DNA of 64,000 nucleotides from Plesiocystis pacifica SIR-1 (lineage in GTDB: Bacteria > Myxococcota_A > Polyangia > Nannocystales > Nannocystaceae): NCBI RefSeq assembly GCF_000170895.1, contig NZ_ABCS01000046.1, positions 1 through 64,000 of the forward strand, written 5' to 3'. Below are positions 1-10,843 of the stretch, piece after piece. The notes beneath the pieces are model-generated. The model was not told the DNA's origin. It did no database searches and worked only from the letters and a program-made list of their open reading frames with translations. The position numbers and the translations under genes are program-made. Every line of letters begins with the position of its first letter. Within the stretch, counting starts at the first letter, position 1.

Positions 1-187
1 CGCGGGGGCGGACCATCGCGTGGACGGGGACGGGCAGGGCCGCGGCCTCGAGCATGGCGCCCGGCGAGGGGGTCAGCCCGCCGAGGGCCAGGGCGGCGCA
101 CAGCTCGATGCGGTCGGCCCCGGCCTCGACGGCTGCCCAGGCGTCGCCGAGGTCGTCGACGCAGATCTCGAGGGGGAGGCTCGCCAT
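1..187 (-). CDS. cutC: CutC family protein (N-terminal part, runs off window)
   Basis: Only the first 62 codons lie in the window; the gene continues past base 1. The start reads MASLPLEICVDDLGDAW, followed by GADRIELCAALALGG and LTPSPGAML. This matches the CutC opening (LEICVDS..., GADRIELCA.L..GG.TPS.G), a TIM-barrel cytoplasmic family. CutC was named for copper homeostasis, but that role is poorly supported in many bacteria. The start is 7 bp downstream of the ROK kinase stop, so it is very likely the third gene of the glycosylasparaginase-ROK operon. That context argues for a sugar or glyco-amino-acid role rather than copper handling (inference). Confidence 0.85.
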   Translation of the reverse strand, partial: MASLPLEICVDDLGDAWAAVEAGADRIELCAALALGGLTPSPGAMLEAAALPVPVHAMVRPR

Positions 188-194
188 GGGCCGC

Positions 195-1112
195 TCACAA
201 GCTCGCGGCGCCGCGCAGGGAGCCGTCGTTGATGAAGCGCCCGGGGACGACGAGGGCGCGGTCGTGGTCGGCGAGGCTGAGCTCGCGGACGCGGGCGTCG
301 AGGGCCTGGAGCAGGGCGCCGTCGTTGGCCATGCCGCCGCCGACCACCACCCGCTGCGGGTCGAGGACGTTGACGAGCGACGCGACCGCGGGGGCGACGA
401 GGGTCAGCCACAGGGCCACGGCTCGCTCGGCCGGGGCCTGGCCCGCCCGCCACGCGGCGACGATGGCCTTGGCGGAGGTGGTCTCGGGGGGGGCGTCGAA
501 GTGCAGCTCGCACACGTCGGTGTAGACCTTGCCCAGGCCCCGGCCGGCGCCGTAGAGGTCGAGGCAGGTCCCGAGGCCGCAGGGGCAGGTGCGCACGCGC
601 AGGCCGAGGGCGGCGACGCGGTCTTGGAGTTGGTTGCCGTGGCCCCACTCGCCGCTGAGCCCCGAGCGCCCCGGGAGCAGCTGGCCCGCGACGACCACGG
701 CTCCGCCCACGCCCGTGCCGAGGATCAGCCCGAGCATCACGCCCGCGCCCTGCCCCTCGCCGTGGCGCGCCTCGGCGAGGGCGAAGCAGTCGGCGTCGTT
801 GGCCACGCGTACGGGCAAGCCCAGGCGCGCTTCGAGGCGCTGGGCGAGGGGCTGGCCGTGGACCGCGGGCACGTTGGTGCAGCGGACCACGCCGGTGTTG
901 GGGTGGACCACTCCCGCGACGCTGACCCCAAGGCGCGTCGGCGGACCGTGGCGCGCGGCGAGAGTCTCGAGGGCCTCGCCCACGCCGGCTTCGAAGGCCT
1001 CCCAGGACGCGCGCGGGGTGGGCAGGACGCGGGCGTCGAGGAGCTCGAGCGCGTCGTCGGAGAACACGCCGAGGGCCGTCTTGGTCCCGCCAATGTCGAC
1101 GGCGTAGCGCAC
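195..1112 (-). CDS. ROK family sugar kinase (glucokinase / N-acetylglucosamine kinase type)
   Basis: 305 residues, the usual ROK length. The ATP-binding motif DIGGTK is at residues 6-11, the catalytic NDAD at 105-108 (D106 as base), the glycine motif LGTGVGG at 131-137, EWGH at 155-158, and the ROK zinc site CPCGLGTC at 176-183. It is a cytoplasmic ATP-dependent hexose kinase. GTG start, 3 bp after the glycosylasparaginase stop and 7 bp before cutC, so translational coupling is likely. Next to an enzyme that releases N-acetylglucosamine from asparagine, the most economical substrate is N-acetylglucosamine. The sequence alone does not separate this from glucose or N-acetylmannosamine. Confidence 0.9.
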   Translation of the reverse strand: MRYAVDIGGTKTALGVFSDDALELLDARVLPTPRASWEAFEAGVGEALETLAARHGPPTRLGVSVAGVVHPNTGVVRCTNVPAVHGQPLAQRLEARLGLPVRVANDADCFALAEARHGEGQGAGVMLGLILGTGVGGAVVVAGQLLPGRSGLSGEWGHGNQLQDRVAALGLRVRTCPCGLGTCLDLYGAGRGLGKVYTDVCELHFDAPPETTSAKAIVAAWRAGQAPAERAVALWLTLVAPAVASLVNVLDPQRVVVGGGMANDGALLQALDARVRELSLADHDRALVVPGRFINDGSLRGAASL

Positions 1113-1115
1113 GGC

Positions 1116-2060
1116 TCAGCCCACCGCCTCGGCCTCGCGGCGCTCGGGCGCGGCCATGCCCTCGCGCCAGTACCAAAAGAACACCGGCTCGCTGCAGCGC
1201 AGCGCGACGACCCGGTGGCCGCCGCGGGCGTCGAGGGCGTGGATGACCAGGGGCCCGAGGCAGCCGGTCTCGAGCTCGACGAGCTCCTCGACGGCCAGGT
1301 CCACGGCCTCGCGCAGGGTCTTGCCCAGGCGCAGGGCGAGGACGATGGTCCGGGCCGTGCCCGCGCGGATCGCCATCTCGCCGGTGTGGGTGCAGGCCGC
1401 CGCGCCGAAGCGGCTGTCGGCGTAAAAGCCCGCGCCAGCGATGGGCGCGTCGCCGAGGCGGCCGGGGTACTTCCACGCCCAGCCCGAGGTGCTCGTCGCC
1501 GCGTGCAGGCCCGCGTTGGCGTCGCGGCATAGGAACACCGTGGTGTCGCGGACGGAGTCGGGCTCGGCGAGGGCGCCGGTCAGGGGCAAGAGCGAGGTGT
1601 CCGGGAAGGCGGCGCGCTGATCCTCGGTCATCGAGGCGCTCAGCCGTCGCCACCACACCGCGCGGGCCTCCGGGGTCAGCCCGTCCTCGCCCGCGGCCCC
1701 GACGACTCCGATCTCGGCGGCGAAGCGAGCCGCCCCGGCGCCGACGAGGATCTCGTGGTCGAGGTCGCGGAGCACGTGCAGGGCCACGCGGCAGGCCGAG
1801 ACCACCCCGCGCAGGGCCCCGACGGCCCCGGTGCGCCGGGTGTCGCCGTCCATCACCGCCGCGTCGAGCTCGAGCTCGCCGAGCAAGTTGGGCCAGCCGC
1901 CGAGGCCGACGCTGTGCACGGCGAGGTCGCGCTCGACCGCGCTGACCCCTTCGACGAGGGCGTCGAGGCCCGGCTGGCGAGCCGCGAGGCGCTCGGCCGA
2001 GGGCCCGACGCCCGCGCCCGCGACCCCGTTGGCGAGCAGCACGATTGGTTCCCCTGCCAT
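1116..2060 (-). CDS. N(4)-(beta-N-acetylglucosaminyl)-L-asparaginase (glycosylasparaginase), Ntn hydrolase
   Basis: 314 residues. The hallmark block STSGWAWKYPGRLGDAPI, followed by GAGFYAD, matches the glycosylasparaginase signature (STNG...K.PGRVGDSPIPGAGAYAD). The predicted autocleavage nucleophile is T173 in RDTTVF (HDT in the best-known members, so the preceding His is Arg here). The family self-cleaves before this Thr and hydrolyses GlcNAc-Asn to aspartate and 1-amino-N-acetylglucosamine. There is no signal peptide, so it should act in the cytoplasm on imported glyco-asparagine. First gene of the operon with ROK and cutC, divergent from the Na+/solute symporter. A TAGCTT hexamer sits 12 nt before the ATG. 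Confidence 0.88.
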   Translation of the reverse strand: MAGEPIVLLANGVAGAGVGPSAERLAARQPGLDALVEGVSAVERDLAVHSVGLGGWPNLLGELELDAAVMDGDTRRTGAVGALRGVVSACRVALHVLRDLDHEILVGAGAARFAAEIGVVGAAGEDGLTPEARAVWWRRLSASMTEDQRAAFPDTSLLPLTGALAEPDSVRDTTVFLCRDANAGLHAATSTSGWAWKYPGRLGDAPIAGAGFYADSRFGAAACTHTGEMAIRAGTARTIVLALRLGKTLREAVDLAVEELVELETGCLGPLVIHALDARGGHRVVALRCSEPVFFWYWREGMAAPERREAEAVG

Positions 2061-2140
2061 GACCTGGGCTCGAAGCTATCAGCTTCGCCCCAGCGGGGAC
2101 ACGGGTGCGGCTCACCGGGGACTCGTGGTAGGTCACGGGA

Positions 2141-4096
2141 GTGGCGGTGGCGGGCCTGCACTGGATCGACGGCGCCATCATCGTGCTCTACTTCGCCTTC
2201 GCCGTGGGCGTGGGCCTGGTCATGCGCGAGCGGGCCAGCGCGAGCACCGAGGAGTACTTCCTCTCGGGCCGCAGCTTGCCGTGGTGGCTGGCCGGGACCT
2301 CCATGGTCGCGACCAGCTTCGCCTCGGACACGCCCCTGCTGGTCAGCGGCTGGGTCCGCGAGGAGGGCATCTGGCGCAACTGGGTGTGGTGGTGCTACGC
2401 GATCAGCGGGGTCATCACCGTGTTCGTGTTTGCCCGGTGGTGGCGGCGGGCGAAGGTGGTGACCAAGGCCGAGCTGACCGAGCTGCGCTACGGCACCGCG
2501 GGCGCGCGCCGGCTCCGGGCCTTCCTCGGCGTCTACCAGGCGGCCGTCGCCAACCCCTGGATCCTCGTGTGGGTGATGCTCTCGGCCAGCAAGATCCTCG
2601 AGGTCCTGTTCGGCCTCGACCGCACCCTCTCGGTCACCATCGCCTGCCTCGGGGCCGTGTCCTACTCGCTGCTGGCGGGCTTTTGGGGCGTGGTGATCAC
2701 GGATCTGGTCCAGTTCGTGCTCGCGGCCGTGGGCGCCGTGGCCCTGGCGGTGATCAGCTGGCGCGCGGTCGGAGGGCTCGCGGCGGTCGAGGCCGCGGTC
2801 GGGTCGGACAGCTCGGTGCTCGCCCTGGTGCCCACGGCCGAGGTCGAGTTTGGCGGCAGCGGGGCCAGCTACGCCCTGGCCGCCCTCGCCGTCTACCTGG
2901 GCGTGTCGTGGTGGGCCCACGAAGACGCCGACGGCAGCCCGGTCACGGTCCAGCGCATCTCGGCCTGCGCCGACGAGCGCCAGGGCATGCTCGCCGCGCT
3001 GTGGTACGCCATCGCCCACTACGCCCTGCGCCCGTGGCCGTGGATCGTCGTCGGCCTGGCCTCGCTGGTGGTCCTGCCCGCGCTGTCCGTGCCCAGCCCC
3101 GTCGACGGCCAAGTGGTCGAGGTCGACACCCACGCGCGCGTCGTCGCCGTGGCCAGCGAGGACACCGGCGAGCGCGTCGAGGTGCCCCTGGTCCACGCCG
3201 AAGAGGCGCCCGACTGGCGCGTCGAAGCCACGGTGTCCGTGGGCGACGCGGTGTCTGCGGGCGAGCCCGTGGCCAGCGTCGACGCCGAGCGGGCCTACGT
3301 GGTCATGCTGCGCCGCTACCTGCCCACGGGGCTCTTGGGTGTCGTCGCCGTCAGCTTGCTCGCCGCGTTCATGTCGACGGTCGACACCCACGTCAACCTG
3401 GCCGCGGCTTTTTTCGTCAACGACGTCTACCGACCCCACCTGCGCCCCGAGGCCGAGGCCGAGCACTACGTCCGGGTCGCGCGCTGGGCCAGCGTGGCGA
3501 CCTTGGTGCTCGCGGCCGTCGCCGCGTGGCAGGCCGAGTCCGTGCGGTGGTTGTTCGAGTTCTTCCTCGCCTTCCTCGCGGGCGTGGGTCCGATCTACCT
3601 GCTGCGCTGGCTGTGGTGGCGGATCTCGGCGACCACGGAGATCGTCGCCTGCGTCGCCTCGGCCGTGACCGCGCTGACCGTCACCTTCGCGCCGATCCCC
3701 TGGGCCATCGAGCCGCTCTCGGCCAGCGGCGCGCTCTTGCCCATCGGTCGGACCGTCGTCGTCACGGGCGTGTCCCTGGTCGTCGCGCTCGGCTCCCTCG
3801 CGCTCACGGCTCGGCCCGAGCCCGCGGCCTTGGTCGAGTTCTACGCCCGGGTGCGGCCCTTTGGCTGGTGGGGCCCCGTCCGCGCCCTCGCGCCCGAAGC
3901 GAGCGCGGGGCGACGCGGGACCTGGACCCTCGCGGTCGGCATCGTCGGGGCGCTGGCGCTGATCTACGGCCTGCTCTTTGGCACCGGGGCGTGGTTGCTC
4001 GAGCGGCCCGGGCTGGCGGTGTTCGCCGCGGTCGCGGGCCTCGGCGGCGTGCTGGTGGCGTGGAGCGTGCGGGCCATCGAGGGCGAGCGCGAATAG
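2141..4096 (+). CDS. Sodium:solute symporter (SSS family) with a biotinyl/lipoyl-like loop insertion
   Basis: 651 residues with about 13-14 hydrophobic segments and the SSS opening (EEYFLSGRSLPWWLAGTSM at 38-56) plus AAFMSTVDTHVN near 410. GTG start, divergent by 80 bp from the glycosylasparaginase operon, so the likely cargo is a sugar or glyco-amino acid. The odd part is residues about 317-383. After the membrane segment ending VLPALSV there is a roughly 65-residue beta-rich insertion that opens with SPVDGQVVEV and ends with VSVGDAVSAGEPVASVD, resembling a biotinyl/lipoyl hammerhead. In relatives, as I recall them, this loop is about 15 residues. No Lys sits where a lipoyl or biotinyl group would attach, so the fold may be purely structural. 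Confidence 0.88.
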   Translation: MAVAGLHWIDGAIIVLYFAFAVGVGLVMRERASASTEEYFLSGRSLPWWLAGTSMVATSFASDTPLLVSGWVREEGIWRNWVWWCYAISGVITVFVFARWWRRAKVVTKAELTELRYGTAGARRLRAFLGVYQAAVANPWILVWVMLSASKILEVLFGLDRTLSVTIACLGAVSYSLLAGFWGVVITDLVQFVLAAVGAVALAVISWRAVGGLAAVEAAVGSDSSVLALVPTAEVEFGGSGASYALAALAVYLGVSWWAHEDADGSPVTVQRISACADERQGMLAALWYAIAHYALRPWPWIVVGLASLVVLPALSVPSPVDGQVVEVDTHARVVAVASEDTGERVEVPLVHAEEAPDWRVEATVSVGDAVSAGEPVASVDAERAYVVMLRRYLPTGLLGVVAVSLLAAFMSTVDTHVNLAAAFFVNDVYRPHLRPEAEAEHYVRVARWASVATLVLAAVAAWQAESVRWLFEFFLAFLAGVGPIYLLRWLWWRISATTEIVACVASAVTALTVTFAPIPWAIEPLSASGALLPIGRTVVVTGVSLVVALGSLALTARPEPAALVEFYARVRPFGWWGPVRALAPEASAGRRGTWTLAVGIVGALALIYGLLFGTGAWLLERPGLAVFAAVAGLGGVLVAWSVRAIEGERE

Positions 4097-4149
4097 TTCG
4101 GCGGCCTGCACTCCCGTCGGCGCCCTCGAAAGTGCGCGACTGAGGACCG

Positions 4150-7344
<3,195 letters not shown>

Positions 7345-7581
7345 TGGTGCGCGCCTCGTTTCATGACACTTTGATCTCCCAGCGGGAGACCCGATCGGGC
7401 GGCCGCCACCGGCCGTCCGCGCGCGAGCCTAGGGGATCCAGAGGCTCGCCGTGGGTGATCTCCAGTGAATCATGGACCTTCCATCGAGCGGCTCCTGCGT
7501 CGCTCACAGAACCTGCATTGAAAGCGCCCTGTAAGGTCCGACATTGCCGACCTTCGCGAACGCTTGTGGCAAGATCGCGTC

Positions 7582-8142
7582 ATGCAGCGTCACGGCCTAC
7601 CCGCTCTCGTTCTCCCCATCGCGCTCTTGGCTGTCTTCGCCTGCGAGCCTGCCGAGCCGACCACGCCGCCCTCGGAGGGGACGGACGCGCCCGCCGAGGC
7701 GGCGCCGGAGCCCGAGCCGGAGATGGCGGAGCCGGAGCCCGAGGTCGAGCCGGAGCCCGAGGCGGCGCCCGAGCCCGAGCCGGAGCCCGAGGTCAGCGAG
7801 GTCAACCTGCCGAGCCTGTCCCGCGACGGCTTCGAGGCCCGCAACCTGCACTGCGAGCTCGAGACGCCCACGCGCAACGCCGAGCGCTACATCACCGCGG
7901 GCCTGGTCAAGCGCGACGCCGACCTCGACGCCTGCGCGCCCAAGGGCGCCGCCGTCGAGGTGCAGTGGGAGTACGTCAGCGGCAACGCGGCCAGCGTCGA
8001 GGTCTCGGCGAGCAGCGGGGGCGTGGCCAACTGCGTGAGCACGACGATGACCAAGGTCGGCGCGGGCGTGTCGGCGCGGTGCAGCGCGGTGCTGTTGCTG
8101 GGGGATCAGGCCGCGGCCCAGGCCGAGTTCGACGCCCGCTGA
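7582..8142 (+). CDS. Lipoprotein with Pro/Glu-rich linker
   Basis: 186 residues. The N-terminus MQRHGLPALVLPIALLAVFAC is a lipoprotein signal ending in C21. It is followed by about 50 residues of acidic PEPEPEVEPEPE-type repeat, a flexible spacer that would hold the globular part off the membrane. The C-terminal 110 residues (from VNLPSLSRDGFEARNL) match no family I recognise and include four Cys that could form two disulfides. ATG 7582 is preferred over an upstream in-frame start because it places the signal peptide correctly and has a CAAGAT hexamer 6 nt upstream. Confidence 0.8.
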   Translation: MQRHGLPALVLPIALLAVFACEPAEPTTPPSEGTDAPAEAAPEPEPEMAEPEPEVEPEPEAAPEPEPEPEVSEVNLPSLSRDGFEARNLHCELETPTRNAERYITAGLVKRDADLDACAPKGAAVEVQWEYVSGNAASVEVSASSGGVANCVSTTMTKVGAGVSARCSAVLLLGDQAAAQAEFDAR

Positions 8143-8360
8143 GGGCCACGAGTCGTCGGAGCGTGGCCGAGGAGCCCACGGCCGCGGCGAACCCGAAAAG
8201 CTCGCTTCGAGGGGGAGTCACCTTTGGCGCGGGGATCATTCAGGGCGGCGAGGTAAGCCGATGACGCACGCTGAGACCGCATTGCTGGGCCTCTCGGACC
8301 GTTTAGCCTTGTTTTTGGGAACGAATACCCGACCCCCGACCCTACCAGAGCGAGGCAGTC

Positions 8361-8744
8361 ATGGTCGATCTAACGCACAGCGAGTTCTACGTCTACGAGC
8401 CCAGCTTCAGCCCCATCCCGGCCCGCCTGCGCGGCTTCGATGCCCTGGCCTGGTTGTCGGAGGTCGGCATCCCCGAGCGCATGGCCGTCCATGACAGCTC
8501 CGACAGCTTCGCCTGGACCTGCCTGCGCAACGAGCTTGGGGAGCTGCTCTTCGAGCTGTGGGAGACGGGCGCCCTGGCCGATGGCGCCAGCCCCGATCAG
8601 TCCTACTACGTGCGCTGCGACCTCAACGACACCATGAGCCCGGAGCAGGCCCAGCGCGGCGAGCTGGTCGTGCGCGTCGGCGTGGCCACGGCCAAGGCCC
8701 ACCAGTACACCGTGCTCGAGGTGGCTCGCGACGCCGTCGCCTGA
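8361..8744 (+). CDS. Small stand-alone protein resembling the C-terminal domain of contractile-tail sheath proteins
   Basis: 127 residues. The C-terminal three quarters follow the pattern of the sheath-protein C-terminal domain in phage tails, R-type pyocins and contractile injection systems. It has LRNELGELLFELWETGAL, then SYYVRCDLNDTMSPEQAQRG, then ELVVRVGVATAKAHQYTVLEV. The typical sheath C-terminus is ...L..LW..GAL.G....AF.VRCD..TMT..D...G.L...VGVAPV.PAEFV.F.I. A full sheath protein is 350-500 residues, so this is either an excised domain or a remnant. No baseplate, tube, spike or tail ATPase gene lies near it. A purine-rich stretch (AGAGCGAGG) about 8 nt before the ATG may serve as ribosome binding site. 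Confidence 0.72.
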   Translation: MVDLTHSEFYVYEPSFSPIPARLRGFDALAWLSEVGIPERMAVHDSSDSFAWTCLRNELGELLFELWETGALADGASPDQSYYVRCDLNDTMSPEQAQRGELVVRVGVATAKAHQYTVLEVARDAVA

Positions 8745-9028
8745 ATGCCGAGACTGGCCGTTCTCGCAAGGCCCACGCGAGCTCCACAGCTTCGCCGAGG
8801 GTGTCGGGCGAAGTACCGAGGATCTGCCTGGCGCTGGACCTGCACCCCCCTGCAGGGCATGGAACTCGTCCCGCTGGTCGAGCACACCCTCCTCCCTCCT
8901 CGTGGCCGCGCGGTGCGAGAACACGGGCCACCAGGAGTTCTCGGACTCCGCCGTCCAGTGAGAGCCCTCGAGCGCTCGGGGTCGATTCCCCCCTCGACCC
9001 GGGCGCGTCGAGGCGCGATGATGGGCGC

Positions 9029-9682
9029 ATGCGTTGCCCTGCTCTCGATCCGTCCGTGCTCGCTGGCCTGCTCGTGGGGGCCTTGCTGTTGCCCGCGTGC
9101 GTCGAGGACGGCACGACCCAGCCGAGCCTGGGCTGCGACCCCCCGGCGGATCCGCTGCCGGGTCCGCTCTTTGCCCTCGGCGAGCTCGGGGATCCCAGCC
9201 AAGGCCCGGTCAGCTTCATGGCGCAGGACTGCGTCCTCGCGAGCATCTCCCCGGGCGGGTCGTTGCTGGGCGTGGGCTTTGACTGCGGGGGGACGGGCAT
9301 CACCCTCGAGCTGCCGAACGCCAGCGGCCTGCAACCCTCGGGCCCCATCGAGATCCGCGTCGAGTGGACCGAGGCGCGGACGGAGGTGCGCGTCGTCGAC
9401 GACGCCGGGCCGCTGATCGTGGCCCTCGAAGGGGTGATCGAGCCAGGCACCGAGGACCCGCTGAGCTGGCAGATCGAGACCAACTGCGCCAAGCTCGTGC
9501 CCGACGTCGAGGGCCACCTGATCGTGCGCACGGACGCCGAGGACACGCGCGTCGACGTGGGCGAGGTCGAGGTCTTCGAGGTGTTCTCGACCACCTGGGA
9601 GGCACAGACCTTCGCGGCCTCGGTCGATCTCGAGGCCCAGGAGGCGCGGGGCTCGGTGCTGGTGGTGCGCAAGCCGGGTTAG
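9029..9682 (+). CDS. Lipoprotein of unknown function
   Basis: 217 residues. Signal MRCPALDPSVLAGLLVGALL ending in the lipobox LPAC, so it is predicted to be lipidated. The mature part is beta-rich with four further Cys (CD, DC, DCGG, NC) and reads like an all-beta secreted domain; I recognise no family. ATG 9029 is chosen because it begins the signal peptide. GATGAT lies 6 nt upstream and there is no Shine-Dalgarno. It is followed by the SDR gene after 49 bp. Confidence 0.75.
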   Translation: MRCPALDPSVLAGLLVGALLLPACVEDGTTQPSLGCDPPADPLPGPLFALGELGDPSQGPVSFMAQDCVLASISPGGSLLGVGFDCGGTGITLELPNASGLQPSGPIEIRVEWTEARTEVRVVDDAGPLIVALEGVIEPGTEDPLSWQIETNCAKLVPDVEGHLIVRTDAEDTRVDVGEVEVFEVFSTTWEAQTFAASVDLEAQEARGSVLVVRKPG

Positions 9683-9731
9683 TGGGCTCGTCGCTCGCGC
9701 TGGCCGTCGGCCCCGTGCTACAGCAGCGCCG

Positions 9732-10520
9732 ATGAGTCCTCGATCCAAGCAGGTCGCAGTCGTCACTGGGGCCTCCGCCGGCCTCGGCCGGGAGCTCGCC
9801 CGACTGTTCGCCGCCGACGGGCACGCCCTGGTGCTCGTGGCGCGCCGGGAAGACCGGCTCCGGGCGCTGGCGGAGGAGCTCCGCGAGGCCCACGGCGTGG
9901 ACGCCCACGTGCTCGCCCTCGACCTCGCCGACCCGAGCGCTGCGCCGACCCTCGCGCGCTGGCTCGCCGACGCGGGCCTCGAGGTCGAGTTCCTGGTCAA
10001 CAACGCGGGCTTCGGCTCGACGGGCGCCTTCGCCGAGCTGGACGTCGCCGGGGAGCTCGGGCAGATCGACGTCAACGTGCGCGCGCTGGTCCACCTGACC
10101 CGCCTGCTGCTGCCGGGCATGCGCGGGCGCGGGCGCGGGCGCATCCTCAACCTGGGCTCGACCGCTGGCTTCCAGCCCGGCCCCTACATGGCGACCTACT
10201 ACGCCAGCAAGGCCTTCGTGAACAGCTTCAGCGAGGCCCTGGCCCACGAGCTCGCGGGCACCGGGGTGAGCGTGACGGTGAGCTGCCCGGGGCCCACGGC
10301 GACGGAGTTCGGCGACATCGCGGGCAACGCCAAGAACGCCCTGTTCACCCAGGGGACCGTGGCCTCGGCCGAGGACGTGGCCCGCCACGCCTACCGAGCC
10401 ATGTCGAAGGGCAAGCGCGTGGCGATCCCGGGGCTGCTCAACAAGGTCAGCGCGCGCGGGGCCACCTTGCTCCCGCGCGGGCTGATCGTGCGCATCGCCG
10501 GTCGGCTGAATCGACCCTAG
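9732..10520 (+). CDS. Short-chain dehydrogenase/reductase (SDR family)
   Basis: 262 residues, classical SDR size. Cofactor motif TGASAGLG 12-19, NNAG 90-93, catalytic S143, Y156 and K160 in YYASK. The ARREDRL stretch after the second beta strand (Arg 38-39) favours NADP(H). It resembles the DltE/YqjQ-like group of oxidoreductases without an assigned substrate. Cytoplasmic. Nothing in the neighbourhood fixes its substrate. Confidence 0.9.
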   Translation: MSPRSKQVAVVTGASAGLGRELARLFAADGHALVLVARREDRLRALAEELREAHGVDAHVLALDLADPSAAPTLARWLADAGLEVEFLVNNAGFGSTGAFAELDVAGELGQIDVNVRALVHLTRLLLPGMRGRGRGRILNLGSTAGFQPGPYMATYYASKAFVNSFSEALAHELAGTGVSVTVSCPGPTATEFGDIAGNAKNALFTQGTVASAEDVARHAYRAMSKGKRVAIPGLLNKVSARGATLLPRGLIVRIAGRLNRP

Positions 10521-10843
10521 CCGTGAGGCTCGTGCCTCGCTGCGACGTGGAGGCGTGCGATGAGCGCGAGGGTCGAGTCTCTGCCGCCGACGGACGACCG
10601 CTCGACTGGGGGGAGGTCTCGCCAGGGGGGTCGGAAGGTCTCTGGAGGTCTCTGGAGGCGTGCGATGCGGGTACTGAGTTCCGCGCCCCCGGTGCTCCAT
10701 CGCCATGCGCGCAGCCTCGCCCAGACTCCACGATGGGTCCAAGCTGGCGATGGCCGTCATACGCCCGCGCGCACCCCGTTTTGCAGGACATGCGCGGCAT
10801 TGCTCCGGGTGCCTCGGGGGCTTCGGAGCTAGACTCCGCCCCG
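10521..10843 (+). other. Gap before kinase gene with a short direct repeat
   Basis: 323 bp with no convincing gene. The 13-base word GGAGGCGTGCGAT occurs twice (around 10549 and 10654), the second time after a tandem GGTCTCTGGA doublet. The promoter hexamer of the following kinase lies at its 3' end. An in-frame extension of the kinase across this gap is open but reads as low-complexity, unlike kinase N-termini. Confidence 0.5.
10830..10835 (+). promoter_or_regulatory. -10 element (TAGACT) 8 nt before kinase GTG
   Basis: The TAGACT to GTG spacing places the expected transcription start at or next to the start codon, so the mRNA would be leaderless. No Shine-Dalgarno precedes the GTG. Several other resident genes here share the arrangement. 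Confidence 0.55.

Noticed and set aside
54..1532. Plus-strand open frame antisense to the ROK kinase and glycosylasparaginase
   Set aside because: No motif or start signal. The minus-strand frames carry complete family signatures.
8745..9028. Coding extension of the lipoprotein at 9029 to an upstream start
   Set aside because: The upstream part is low-complexity and would bury the signal peptide inside the protein.
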